From contig CALDQY010000297.1 of NCBI GenBank assembly GCA_937911445.1, positions 1-50,423 on the forward strand: a stretch of DNA of 50,423 nt, read 5' to 3'. Under the pieces are notes generated by a model. The model was not told the origin of the DNA and searched no databases. It saw nothing but the letters and a program-made list of their open reading frames with translations. This DNA is from an uncultured Rhodobiaceae bacterium. Lineage in GTDB: Archaea > Thermoplasmatota > Poseidoniia > Poseidoniales > Poseidoniaceae. Positions 8,639 through 17,679 of the stretch are shown one piece after another; position 1 is the first letter of the stretch; each line of letters starts with the position of its first letter. The position numbers and the translations under genes are program-made.

Positions 8639-9484
8639 TCATGCTGTTTCCACATAACCCCACGAATGCGTGATGATGGAGCTGTAGTTTTCACCCCAGT
8701 AGTATGTTTGCGTGACTAAATCACCTTTTTCGTTGTAGATGTACGTCGTGGGATTATCATCGTATGTCGATGTTGCAAGGAGCCCATCAGCATACGTGTA
8801 ATTGGTGTATGTCGGTTCATACCAATTTCCGTTGTATCCATACGTGTCCGTCATTTGTATCAATTGACCCACATCATCGTATGTGTAATTGATGAATGTC
8901 GTTGAATTGCCGTAACCAGTTTCCTTAGTATAGCTGAGTAATCCATCCGAATTGTAAAACGATTCTTTGGTTTCATACTCGGTTTCTTCGACTATTTCAC
9001 GACCATCTGCATCGTAGGTATAGTTCCAAAACTCTTCACCAACCTCGCCTTCGTAATACGATCTTAGTTGCATAAGTAAACCATTCTCATAGTGATATTC
9101 CTCAAATTCAATCCAGAGATCCTCTGTTAGCGTTGCCGTCTCATTGTCCCATTCTCCAGATGCGGATTCAATGAGGACAGGCTCTCCCGCTTCGTTGTAA
9201 GAAATCTTGGTGTAACCACCGTATCCGTCTCCACCCCACCACGATGAGTAAATCATGTTGCATGAGTCATCGTAGGTCAGGTTGGTCATTGTGTAGTGGA
9301 AATTTCGCATCATTTCACTTTCATGTTCCATGGTGGTTATTGTTTGAAGGATAGCCCAACATCGTTCTGTACCATCTTCTGAAGTTTCGGTTCTTGATGT
9401 GGAATCATCACTTAGACATCCAGACAATGGTAAGAGAATGAACAAAAGTATCAAAAAAATCGCAGTCGAGTTTGTATTTCGCAT
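8639..9484 (-). CDS. Secreted lipoprotein with YD-type repeats
   Basis: A protein of about 281 residues starting MRNTNSTAIFLILLFILLPL, followed by a lipobox SGC, so it is probably exported and lipid-anchored on Cys. The mature part has repeated units of the YD/RHS kind: NYTYDADGREIVEETEY, INYTYDDVGQLIQMTDTY, TNYTYADGLLATSTYDD, TYIYNEKGDLVTQTYY. Each has Tyr-x-Tyr, Asp-x-x-Gly and alternating polar/aromatic residues that form a beta-rich shell or ribbon. It is very acidic and aromatic, with many sequons. I chose ATG 9484 over 9511 because an A/T box (9507-9518) lies at the right distance and because the signal peptide then has normal length. No toxin or catalytic C-terminal domain is present. 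Function is unknown; surface binding is a guess. Confidence 0.75.
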   Translation of the reverse strand: MRNTNSTAIFLILLFILLPLSGCLSDDSTSRTETSEDGTERCWAILQTITTMEHESEMMRNFHYTMTNLTYDDSCNMIYSSWWGGDGYGGYTKISYNEAGEPVLIESASGEWDNETATLTEDLWIEFEEYHYENGLLMQLRSYYEGEVGEEFWNYTYDADGREIVEETEYETKESFYNSDGLLSYTKETGYGNSTTFINYTYDDVGQLIQMTDTYGYNGNWYEPTYTNYTYADGLLATSTYDDNPTTYIYNEKGDLVTQTYYWGENYSSIITHSWGYVETA

Positions 9485-9506
9485 GTTTATTCTTAACATT
9501 CTATTG

Positions 9507-9518
9507 GACATAAAACAT
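9507..9518. promoter_or_regulatory. A/T box shared by divergent genes
   Basis: The plus strand reads ACATAAAACATC. On the minus strand this is GTTTTATG, about 27 bases upstream of the lipoprotein ATG at 9484. On the plus strand CATAAAAC sits about 25 bases upstream of the TTG start at 9536. One core could therefore serve both genes. Inferred from spacing only. Confidence 0.35.
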
Positions 9519-9535
9519 CCGTTCGAGGAAGTCGT

Positions 9536-10408
9536 TTGAACCAGAAATCAACAATTGCTTCTGAAAAAAGGCCCCTGATTGAAGGTTCGAATGAAGCTTT
9601 GAGCCTGGATTTCAATCTTGAACCGAGACGGATGATTATAGGGCAGCACAGCATGGATTCATTCGTGCAAAAAATCGTGGTTCGAACCGATGATTTCCAA
9701 CTTGCTTATCGCATTATGCACATGCTCCGTTCACGAAACATCGATGTTGAACAGCGTTCCTTGAGTGAAGCATTGCCTACCAAGGATGCGATTTGGATTG
9801 GAACTGTGGATGAGATTGCAAAGAAATCATCTGAAGGTCGACCGATTGCTGCCGATCTTGAATCGATTGATCTTGCTGTAGAAGCAGCCATTTTTGCCTT
9901 GAAAGGTTCATCCAAAACGCACCGATTGACCATCGGTATCGATACTGGGCCTCGTCCTGGTATCGCTTGGTTTACCGATGGCGTTCTCATCGATACGAAA
10001 CAAACTGAATCCATCGAACAATGCATCAAAACGATTGATTCCTTGATTGAACATCATGACTTCCAACATCTTTTGATTCGGATGGGCAAAGGATCTCCAT
10101 CGCATCGCAACCGGCTGCTCAATGCCATGCTTCAACAAGGATATGTTGTTGAACTGGTCGATGAGCGAAAGACCTCCCGAGGACTCAATCGAAATCAACA
10201 CAGCGTTTCTGCCATCAGAATTGCGACCTTAGCAGGTGAGCGAATATGGGAAATGGTTGAATTGCAACCAACGGAAGGTGAAGTAAAGGAACTTCAACGT
10301 CGAAGCCGAATCAAAAGTCAAGGACGTGTCACCATTTCATCGGATCTCGCTCGCAAGGTTGCTTTGGGTGAATTAACCTTAGCGGAAGCGATTGACAAGA
10401 TCACTTGA
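9536..10408 (+). CDS. RNase H-fold (RuvC/YqgF-like) protein of unknown role
   Basis: A 290-residue protein. After about 125 residues of N-terminal alpha/beta sequence (SFVQKIVVRTDDFQLAYRI...) comes TIGIDTGPRPGIAWFTDGVL, the first strand pair of an RNase H-like fold with its acidic Asp, then LLIRMGKGSPSHRNRLLNA and VVELVDERKTSRG, which carry a conserved basic and acidic set reminiscent of RuvC/YqgF and the archaeal DUF460 nucleases. The C-terminal 60 residues (ELQRRSRIKSQGRVTISSDL) are basic and helical. I infer a nucleic-acid-binding or nuclease function, without a specific substrate. The start is uncertain: TTG 9536 agrees with the A/T box, and ATG 9632 is the first ATG. It is convergent with the diadenylate cyclase gene, overlapping by 8 bases. 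Confidence 0.65.
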   Translation: MNQKSTIASEKRPLIEGSNEALSLDFNLEPRRMIIGQHSMDSFVQKIVVRTDDFQLAYRIMHMLRSRNIDVEQRSLSEALPTKDAIWIGTVDEIAKKSSEGRPIAADLESIDLAVEAAIFALKGSSKTHRLTIGIDTGPRPGIAWFTDGVLIDTKQTESIEQCIKTIDSLIEHHDFQHLLIRMGKGSPSHRNRLLNAMLQQGYVVELVDERKTSRGLNRNQHSVSAIRIATLAGERIWEMVELQPTEGEVKELQRRSRIKSQGRVTISSDLARKVALGELTLAEAIDKIT

Positions 10409-11246
10409 TGCGTACACGATAGCGTTCACGTCCATTCGCATACAAGACGATGCTGCCTGTGGAGGAAACGGCAACTGCTACACCCTCTGTCAATTGTGAA
10501 ATGGCACGAGCAGCGAGGTGTCGTCCACCTTCACCAGACTTTGGTGTCAAACCAGAGGGGACCTGGATGTAACGACCTGCATCGCTTGCAATCCCTTCAC
10601 GATTGAATAGAATGGCTCCATCCAACCAAGCGAATTCTGCAAGTGTCTCATGATTCTCCTTGTTTCGAACATCCCGTTTTGCTTCGCTGTGTCCTTTGAA
10701 TGGGTTCAAGACCATGGCTGTTGAATGTCCACGCATTTTCTGGATGTTGCCGATGGCGAACAAAGCGCCAATGGCTGTCCCTTCACGTCCGCGTGTTCCA
10801 ATGGCACGTGAGAGCTCGATCATTCGAATCAAGACCTCCAATTCGATGCTTTGTTCTTCAGCAATGGCCGTTAAACGTTCAGCACCGAGCATCTTCGTAT
10901 CGACCATGATGACACCATCGATTGGCTCAGCAAGGACGATGAGCAAGCGCCCTCCCTTGGCAATCCAACGCTCGCCCATCCCTTGCAAAACAAGATCGTA
11001 GAGCTCATTGAGAATGGACAGTCCTTTGGAAGACAGTCCTTCTTCAAGCACCTGTGCCTCAATGTTGATATCCACCAATGCATCTCGGACTCGACTCAAA
11101 CTTGTCATCACTCGTAATGGCAGGTTTGATGGAACGATTTCTGCGATTGAACGCACTTTCCGGCTATCGTTGGAAACCATTAGAACGGCATCGAACGACG
11201 AAGATGATTGAAGGGCGACGCTCACCATGTGAGGGAGGTCGCTCAT
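10401..11246 (-). CDS. dacZ: Diadenylate cyclase, DacZ-like (DisA_N domain)
   Basis: Synthesises cyclic di-AMP from two ATP. The C-terminal DAC domain has both signature motifs: DGAILF at residues 209-214 (metal and catalysis) and GEGGRHLAARAIS at 238-250, the equivalent of the RHR motif that binds ATP, followed by AVAVSSTGSIVLYANG. Upstream lies ELSRAIGTRGREGTAIGALF and LNPFKGH, typical of archaeal DacZ, where an N-terminal alpha/beta domain of about 120 residues precedes the cyclase. At 281 residues the length matches DacZ. It lies 9 bases downstream of the macro-domain gene on the same strand and is surely co-transcribed with it. In Haloferax and other archaea c-di-AMP controls osmotic balance; such a role here is inference. 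Confidence 0.88.
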   Translation of the reverse strand: MSDLPHMVSVALQSSSSFDAVLMVSNDSRKVRSIAEIVPSNLPLRVMTSLSRVRDALVDINIEAQVLEEGLSSKGLSILNELYDLVLQGMGERWIAKGGRLLIVLAEPIDGVIMVDTKMLGAERLTAIAEEQSIELEVLIRMIELSRAIGTRGREGTAIGALFAIGNIQKMRGHSTAMVLNPFKGHSEAKRDVRNKENHETLAEFAWLDGAILFNREGIASDAGRYIQVPSGLTPKSGEGGRHLAARAISQLTEGVAVAVSSTGSIVLYANGRERYRVRIK

Positions 11247-11255
11247 GTGAAGACC

Positions 11256-11903
11256 TCAGTCGTTTGTGGTGTCAATACCTGGCAACAAATCGTTGATTTC
11301 GCGGTACACAGTACGCATGTTGGAGATGAAGTTCTTTTCTTTGACGACGATGGTGAAGGTCTTGACACTAGGGTCTTCTTCTCCATCGAGAATTCCGAGC
11401 AAGGTCTCGAGCGTCAGTCGTGCTCCTTCACGGTGAGGATAGGCGAATACGCCCATACTAAGAGGAGGTGAGATCACGTTTTCCATAACTCCAAGTTCCT
11501 TGAGCGTTGCAAAGAGGTTACGATATGTTTCAGGCAACAGGTCACGTCGGTTTTCGTCTTGATTGGGTCGTCGACAGTCTGGCCCAACGACGTGAATGAT
11601 GTGCTTGAATCGGTCGCTCAATGCAAACGGTTCTGTGACAACGTTGTGCGTTACAGCACACGGTGGAGCGTTGATTTTACGCATCTCGAGGCAGATGTTT
11701 CGAGTTGCTTGAGTCAACTCTTGACCTGCCTTTTGATGAATCATGTTGTCGAGACCTTCTCGTCCAGAGAGTCGATTGTTCGCCGGTGTGATGAGGACAT
11801 CACCAGAGTGATTCCAGACGTCTCCGCCGACGACGCGGAGTGTGCCCCATTTGCACGTTCGAGCCATGTACAACTCTGCCATCAAATGCTCAGAGGAGGC
11901 CAC
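11256..11903 (-). CDS. Macro-domain protein (ADP-ribose binding or hydrolysis)
   Basis: A macro domain fills most of its 215 residues. Motifs: VVGGDVWNHSGDVLITPANNRLSG, where the strand plus Asn pair contacts ADP-ribose (quoted here in parts: GGDVW, then TPANNRL), HKAxQELT-like helix, and the late loop SPPLSMGVFAYPHREGA, corresponding to the phosphate-binding GxGxxxxP loop although the Gly pattern is altered (SMGVFAYP). Family members bind or remove ADP-ribose, O-acetyl-ADP-ribose or related nucleotides. The start is not settled: GTG 11903 fits the A/T box CATACAAAAAG near 11922-11932, while ATG 11882 or ATG 11867 (MARTCKWG) gives a more normal N-terminus. It is the first gene of an operon with the diadenylate cyclase and divergent from the giant surface gene at 12010. 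Confidence 0.82.
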   Translation of the reverse strand: MASSEHLMAELYMARTCKWGTLRVVGGDVWNHSGDVLITPANNRLSGREGLDNMIHQKAGQELTQATRNICLEMRKINAPPCAVTHNVVTEPFALSDRFKHIIHVVGPDCRRPNQDENRRDLLPETYRNLFATLKELGVMENVISPPLSMGVFAYPHREGARLTLETLLGILDGEEDPSVKTFTIVVKEKNFISNMRTVYREINDLLPGIDTTND

Positions 11904-12009
11904 CCTTCATATTCTTTCAGTGCTTTTTGTATGAAAACAGCATAATTTGATACCATGGCTGTGACCATTCAATCAATACTGCTAAACTGCAATTTGGTAT
12001 CGACAGGAC

Positions 12010-15000
12010 ATGGCAGGTCGAGGAACAAGTTTGTTTCTTGTCTCCCTCATGCTGCTTTCATTGTTGACAGCATTGCCTCCAGCACCTTTAACTTCGCAGC
12101 CATCCAATGGCCTCGAAGAGAAAGAAGCTCTCTTCCGAGGCTTTATTACCGGTGATAATTGGCTTCATCTGAACAATCAAACGGTCGCTGTGCCTGATGG
12201 TTTCAATGCGATCGATCTGTACGATTACAGCGATGTTGGTGTCTTGATCAACAACAAATCCGAATCGAGTAAGACCATAGGTTGGGCTTTTGTTGAAGCC
12301 CGCAACATCAGCCACGAACGAGTCTTCATCTTCGATCTTGATGGAACACCAACAGCAGAAACCATCAATCGTGATCAATTCAATACGTACTTTGCTTATC
12401 CTTACTTGGAGATGCTGAACAACCGCAGCAATGTATCGGACATAAATTATCTTGTAACGAGTAAAGGGATGCCGCTACGAGTGAACGGAGGCCAAAACAA
12501 AGCCTCCTTCGATCAGGAATTCGCATTGCTTGGAGGCTCCTACAACAGCTCCATTGGCGGTGATTATTGGGCTACACATTCGTATGGCCCATTGTCTGGA
12601 GGTGAATTCGAATCCTTTTCAAGGCAGAAACATGGTTTCTATCTCGTCACAAGATTGACTGGATACACAGTCGATACAGCCCTGGAATTGATTGAAAAAG
12701 CGAACAACAGTTTGGGTCAAAGCGGCACCTACGTCTTGGATTTGGCCACCAACAGAAATGGTTCAGGATACAAGTTCTGGAACGACGACCTCTATACTAC
12801 GAACACGACGCTTTCTGAGGTGTACAACCAAACGGTCATCTTCGATGAAGAAACCAATTTTGTGACCAATGTCAGCAATGTCATGGGGTACGCTTCTTGG
12901 GGTTCAAACGACGGAAATTGGGGTAAAAATTGGGGCCTAAATACGGGCTTTGAAACCGAAGATGCAGCGTGGTCGAGTGGTGTTCGTCACTGGAATGCTT
13001 CAATTCCAACCTTGTCCTCTGGTGATTCTTTTGCGTGGCAGTTTCAAACAGACGTCAAGAACGCTGGAAGCGCATCCTTGGAAGCCACGATCTCTGCTTC
13101 TTGCACCGATGAATCGAGCAACGGCACACAAGGTATCTTCGCAGAGTACTTTGACAACGAAGGTGTAAGCTTCAACACAGGCTCTATGCCTTCTCTTATC
13201 GATCGTGTTCCTGAGCATACGAGGATTGAATCATCGTTGCAATACGGGTCGATGTATTCGGCCTATCCAGGGCTTGATGATCGCTTCAAGAACAATTGGG
13301 GTGCTCGATTTAGTGGCCTTATCGACATTCCTGACGCGGGAAACTGGACCTTCTATCTCACGAGCGATGATGGAAGTGAATTGTGGATTGATGGGACCAG
13401 TCTTGTCACCAATTACGGCTCACACGGTATGCGAGAAAGGTCAGGAATGAGAAACCTCACCTCAGGCTTGCACGATTTCAAAATTGAATTCTTCCAAGGA
13501 GGAGGTCCGCACGGATTGCACCTGAAATGGGAAGGGCCGAATCAATCCAAAGCCATGGTTCCTGCATCTGCGTTCGTCGTTTCAGATGGAACGCCTCCAT
13601 CGCCTTCGACATTGATTCACGCTTGGAATTTTGATGAAGGTGTTGGTACAGAGTCAAACGATTCTGCTGCGAACGGTTCGAGCATGACCTTGTACAACAT
13701 GGATGCCTCCAACTGGCGTACTTGCGCCGATGGAGGGTGCCTGTGGTACGATGGCGTTGACGATTACGTAGAGGTTGATGTGGACGATTGGGTTGGGAAT
13801 TTTACGGTCAGTCAATGGGTCTGGGCTAATGCAACAACCCTTCCAAATTATGCTTCAGTCCTCGCCGTTTCCGACAATGCTGGTTCGAATACATCCTTCC
13901 AGCATGCTATTTTCAGTGGAGAATGGCGATTGCACAACAACCAAACGCACACCTTTGGGGACATTGAAGCACAACAATGGATGCACCTTGTCACCGTGTT
14001 TGACAACGGCGCAGCACGGCAGTTTCTCGATGGCGTTCACGTTCGAACCACCTCCTTTCCGACAGGATCGCTAAACAACATTGATCTCTACAAACTCGGT
14101 GTCAACCGAGCTGGCTCGACGTACTTTGAGGGTATGATTGACAAGGTCATGGTTTGGGAAAGTGCCCTATCCGATGATGAAATCACCATCTTGAGCCGAG
14201 ACATCTATCAGGACTGTCAGGCGTATTCAGGTTCTGGCGCATCTGGGGCTTCGTTGGAACAGTTCGTTACCATCGATCCTGACTTGAAGGAGCATGCGTG
14301 GATTGTATCGCTAGCAGGAAAGCGTGATGGCGATGTGTTTGGAAGTTACACCCTCGTTGTCGAGGGAATCGACGCGCAAGGCAACATCGTATCGACAAAT
14401 ACATCCGATTCCAAGACGTTTGAGAACAACTGGGGAAGTGCAGTTATGCGTTTCAGACCACATGAGGATGCAACTTCGCTCCGAATCCAAGTACCACTGA
14501 GCGTTGTTGCCACATCGACCAGTGGTTCGGTGTACATTGACAGTTTCATACTTCGTGCAATTCGACCTCACATGTCCTGGGTCAATGGTTCGATTGCAGA
14601 AACGGCCGTATCAACGGGTGGACGATCGTTCACATTGGGTACAACGTACGGACAATCGCTCGTTGCTGATTTGTTGGAAGATGGCGTAAGCGGTGTCAAA
14701 GGTTACGTGTATGAACCATATCTTACTGCGGTTGGTCAACCCAGTGTCTTGTTCTCAATGTATGCACAAGGGTACAATTTCGCTGAAGCGAATGCAGCTG
14801 CAAACGATTACATCTCTTGGATGGGGGTTGTTGTCGGTGACCCGAAAATGGCACCCTACGTGAGCACGTTGCACGATGTGGAGCTTTTGGATACACGAAC
14901 ATTGAACAACTTTTCAGTTGGTCAAACAGGTCAAATCGAAGTCGGGCTTCAGAACGTAGGTATGTCTGCGGGTCAAGGACAAATTGACATCATCAATTTG

Positions 15001-17286
15001 CAAGGCTCAGTCTTGATGTCCTCGACCAATCTGAGTGTCGTCGCGGGCGACCAACCAGGTTCTCGTACGTCCATTAGCATCCCAATAACGCCAACTGAAG
15101 CGGGCTGGTTGGACGTTCGTGTTCGCTATGCGCACAACAATTCGAGTTCGTTCGAACGCAACACACTCAACAATTTCATCATCATGCGGATTTGGGTGAA
15201 CGATTCGCCTGTGATTGAATCTGTTGGTTGCGATCAAGAAGAGTATGCTCGTGGTGATTCTTTCCTCTGTGCTGTTACTACGTCTGACGATGAGCGAGTT
15301 GAATTGGTCGATATGGGTTGGGCCGTACTTTGCCCAAGTTGTTCCGTTGCAAATGCAACATGGAACATGGGCAGTATGGGAACGAACGATAATGGAACAA
15401 CATGGGAAGCTATGATCACGCTTCCAATCAATGTCACAATAGGGCATCTCGCCTTGCATGTGACTGCCACGGATGGTCTCTCGATACAAACGAGTGTCGT
15501 GGTTGAGAACGTCTCAACCATCGTTGATGCACCAGCATCGTGGTTCGGTCCTCACGTGTCCAACGCAGACATTGCATGGCTTGGTGTCACGCAATTGCCT
15601 CCTATGACGCCAATGGGTATTCAACGAGGTATACAACAAACGTTGACCGGCTGTGTCCTCGATGTCGACCACAATCCTGCCCTAGAACAGCCGCAGTTCA
15701 TCGTCCCTCGAGGTGCACTGGGAGATCTTGCTTACGTGAATATGAGCGATGCCAATCACCATTGTTACGAAGCATCTTACATGGTTGAGAATGGATCGTC
15801 TGTCGATAGCATCGACATCGAGATGCGAAAGGACGACGGCAGTTTGGTTGCCCGACGTTCCGTAAAAATTGTGGATGCAGCACCTCAAATCCAGTTGTTC
15901 TTCGAGAACGAATCCAACGAAAGCATCGACCGCATCGTTGACAATGGTGATGAATTCCTGCGCATAGTGGTATCTGATGTGGATGATTTCGTGAATGACT
16001 ATCTTGCAGACATTGAAATCGATTGGCCAGGCTTTGGTTTACAGGTTCTCTCGATAGAAGGGGTGGTCAATGATGGTGAAGCCATCATCGATCTAAACCC
16101 GCCGGAAAATCTCCTTGAGGCGGGCGACATCAATGTCATTGTCCGTCTTCAGGATTCACGAGGTGTTGAATCCACGGCGTCCTCGACCGTTCCACTTGTA
16201 CTAAATGCCCCGAGAATCGTTGAGATGATTCCTTGCAACCAGCAAGGTTCCATTACGGAATTGATGTTTGGCCACCCTGCCGTTCTAGGAGCGGTTATTG
16301 AAAGCGACAGACCGCTCGAGAACATTCAACTTTCACTACGGCAGCTAGGATGGTCGGTCAATGCGCCTCTCATTGAGCAACCCTCTTGGGTTTCCTCCAA
16401 CGATGCTTGCCTTCAGCAAGAAGGAGATGATGTCTATTGGTTCCGTCTCCAATTGGATGGTTCATTTGCTTCGGATGAGGGTTCAATTCAACTCATCGCT
16501 TCGACCATTGACGGCTATCCAGCATCAATGCAGATGCCGATGTTGTTCCGTCACGCTCCACCGAACATTAATGCAACAACACCACAATCCGTCGAGGCTG
16601 GAAGCGATCTTTCCTTCCAAATTTCCATTACGGATCTCGATGGTTTGGACGATGTGTCGTGTTCACTATCAGTTCTTGATGACAACAGTTCCGCTGTTTG
16701 GGCAAAGGAATTCCGCCCTATGGAAACACTTGATGCAAATGGCTTCAATCAAATGCGCTGGCCAGTTCCTCGAAACTTAAACGAGACAACGGATCAATTA
16801 CGGATCGAAGTTGGTTGTGAAGATTCAGACGGAGAAACAGGCTTTTGGCAAAGCACAGAGAACATTAGCGTTGAGCCATATGTATGCCGAATCAATTGCA
16901 ACGTAACAGAAGAAGGAGAGATTGCAACGGCCTCACAATCCTCTCCGGTGCCATGGATTACCATAGGTCTTGCATTGGTGATCCTCGTAGTCACAACTGC
17001 GCTTGTTCTCCGACGTCGAGGAACAGAAAACAAGTGGGCTTCCAATGAATCCCTCGATGACTTTGAACAGTTAACATCGGATTCCATTGCTCAAGCGGAG
17101 GCATCTCTGCTGAGTATGTCAACAACGCCTCCAATTCCGGATGGATGGACAGAGGAAGCGTTTGTTGCATGGCTGGAAGGTGAGAAACCGGAGGACTGGA
17201 GCGATGAACAATGGGAAACCATTCGATTGGAGCATGCTTCTCGATTGGCGCTTCGAGACAATGAGACCGATGAGATATTATTCTGA
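12010..17286 (+). CDS. Giant modular surface protein: TIGR03790-like, PA14, LamG, CARDB-like, C-terminal anchor
   Basis: A 1758-residue exported protein. Signal peptide: residues 1-25 (MAGRGTSLFLVSLMLLSLLT). Residues about 40-300 resemble the TIGR03790 family (YLVTSKGMPLRV, then FYLVTRLTGYTVDTALELIE). A PA14 domain spans about 374-520 (GIFAEYFDNEG, WTFYLTSDDGSELWIDG, GGGPHGLHLKWEG) and a LamG-like domain about 534-740 (LIHAWNFDEGVGTE, VGNFTVSQWVWAN), both usually carbohydrate-binding. A CARDB-like adhesion module follows near 950-1050 (FSVGQTGQIEVGLQNVG), then several Ig-like modules with paired Cys. A membrane helix at about 1647-1668 ends in LRRRG, and a cytoplasmic tail carries PDGWTEEAFVAWLEGE and a second Trp pair. 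N-glycosylation sequons are abundant. Likely a cell-surface polysaccharide or particle binding protein; whether the TIGR03790 part is enzymatic is unknown. Confidence 0.88.
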   Translation: MAGRGTSLFLVSLMLLSLLTALPPAPLTSQPSNGLEEKEALFRGFITGDNWLHLNNQTVAVPDGFNAIDLYDYSDVGVLINNKSESSKTIGWAFVEARNISHERVFIFDLDGTPTAETINRDQFNTYFAYPYLEMLNNRSNVSDINYLVTSKGMPLRVNGGQNKASFDQEFALLGGSYNSSIGGDYWATHSYGPLSGGEFESFSRQKHGFYLVTRLTGYTVDTALELIEKANNSLGQSGTYVLDLATNRNGSGYKFWNDDLYTTNTTLSEVYNQTVIFDEETNFVTNVSNVMGYASWGSNDGNWGKNWGLNTGFETEDAAWSSGVRHWNASIPTLSSGDSFAWQFQTDVKNAGSASLEATISASCTDESSNGTQGIFAEYFDNEGVSFNTGSMPSLIDRVPEHTRIESSLQYGSMYSAYPGLDDRFKNNWGARFSGLIDIPDAGNWTFYLTSDDGSELWIDGTSLVTNYGSHGMRERSGMRNLTSGLHDFKIEFFQGGGPHGLHLKWEGPNQSKAMVPASAFVVSDGTPPSPSTLIHAWNFDEGVGTESNDSAANGSSMTLYNMDASNWRTCADGGCLWYDGVDDYVEVDVDDWVGNFTVSQWVWANATTLPNYASVLAVSDNAGSNTSFQHAIFSGEWRLHNNQTHTFGDIEAQQWMHLVTVFDNGAARQFLDGVHVRTTSFPTGSLNNIDLYKLGVNRAGSTYFEGMIDKVMVWESALSDDEITILSRDIYQDCQAYSGSGASGASLEQFVTIDPDLKEHAWIVSLAGKRDGDVFGSYTLVVEGIDAQGNIVSTNTSDSKTFENNWGSAVMRFRPHEDATSLRIQVPLSVVATSTSGSVYIDSFILRAIRPHMSWVNGSIAETAVSTGGRSFTLGTTYGQSLVADLLEDGVSGVKGYVYEPYLTAVGQPSVLFSMYAQGYNFAEANAAANDYISWMGVVVGDPKMAPYVSTLHDVELLDTRTLNNFSVGQTGQIEVGLQNVGMSAGQGQIDIINLQGSVLMSSTNLSVVAGDQPGSRTSISIPITPTEAGWLDVRVRYAHNNSSSFERNTLNNFIIMRIWVNDSPVIESVGCDQEEYARGDSFLCAVTTSDDERVELVDMGWAVLCPSCSVANATWNMGSMGTNDNGTTWEAMITLPINVTIGHLALHVTATDGLSIQTSVVVENVSTIVDAPASWFGPHVSNADIAWLGVTQLPPMTPMGIQRGIQQTLTGCVLDVDHNPALEQPQFIVPRGALGDLAYVNMSDANHHCYEASYMVENGSSVDSIDIEMRKDDGSLVARRSVKIVDAAPQIQLFFENESNESIDRIVDNGDEFLRIVVSDVDDFVNDYLADIEIDWPGFGLQVLSIEGVVNDGEAIIDLNPPENLLEAGDINVIVRLQDSRGVESTASSTVPLVLNAPRIVEMIPCNQQGSITELMFGHPAVLGAVIESDRPLENIQLSLRQLGWSVNAPLIEQPSWVSSNDACLQQEGDDVYWFRLQLDGSFASDEGSIQLIASTIDGYPASMQMPMLFRHAPPNINATTPQSVEAGSDLSFQISITDLDGLDDVSCSLSVLDDNSSAVWAKEFRPMETLDANGFNQMRWPVPRNLNETTDQLRIEVGCEDSDGETGFWQSTENISVEPYVCRINCNVTEEGEIATASQSSPVPWITIGLALVILVVTTALVLRRRGTENKWASNESLDDFEQLTSDSIAQAEASLLSMSTTPPIPDGWTEEAFVAWLEGEKPEDWSDEQWETIRLEHASRLALRDNETDEILF

Positions 17287-17544
17287 ATGAGGAAGGGTGG
17301 TTTGGTCGCCATGGCAGTAGGGTATGTTTTGCTGAACGTTGTTCCGGGTAAAGAACACGACGTCTATCTTCATTTGAAAGATCAAGACAACGTCGCTGAT
17401 GTTACTGTCTTGTTTGGGGACTACGATTTGATTGTCAAGTTGGTTGCAGATGATCTGCCTTCCATTGCAACAACTGTCGTTGAGTCCATTCGACAAATTC
17501 CTGGCATACTCGATTCGAAGACACTGGCAGGTGCAGAATTCTAG
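17287..17544 (+). CDS. Stand-alone Lrp/AsnC ligand-binding (RAM) domain
   Basis: An 85-residue protein made only of the effector-binding alpha/beta domain of Lrp/AsnC regulators: AVGYVLLNVVPGKEHDVYLH, then VADVTVLFGDYDLIVKLVAD with the typical GDYD turn, and VESIRQIPGILDSKTL. There is no helix-turn-helix. Such single domains form dimers or octamers and are thought to sense amino acids or to modulate full-length Lrp proteins by mixed assembly. The start may be ATG 17287, directly after the preceding stop (17284-17286), or ATG 17311 (MAVGYV), which is where the domain begins. The lack of any gap implies co-transcription with the giant surface gene, though the functions need not be linked. Confidence 0.85.
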   Translation: MRKGGLVAMAVGYVLLNVVPGKEHDVYLHLKDQDNVADVTVLFGDYDLIVKLVADDLPSIATTVVESIRQIPGILDSKTLAGAEF

Positions 17545-17632
17545 CCTTTCAGTGGCCCTTTTTGCTGATTTAACCCCTCTGGAAAGGACTACTGAGAGCC
17601 ATATGAGGCGCAGTATTGCCTTTTTTCGGCAC

Positions 17633-17672
17633 AAATTATAATAACTAGAAGTTGTGATTAAGTTTCGGAGGT
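17633..17672 (+). promoter_or_regulatory. Promoter and Shine-Dalgarno of the MC1 gene
   Basis: A TATA-like AAATTATAAT is at 17633-17642. A transcription start about 25-28 bases on (near 17664) would give a leader of about 15 bases that contains GGAGGT at 17667-17672, seven bases before the ATG at 17680. This is one of the clearest promoter plus ribosome-site pairs in the window and suits a highly expressed chromatin protein. A T-run at 17621-17626 just before may end transcription of the Lrp-domain gene. Confidence 0.65.
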
Positions 17673-17679
17673 AATCCAA

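Noticed and set aside
11955..12155. Plus-strand 66-residue ORF before the giant surface gene
   Set aside because: It overlaps the signal-peptide region in another frame and has no match; the frame from 12010 explains the sequence.
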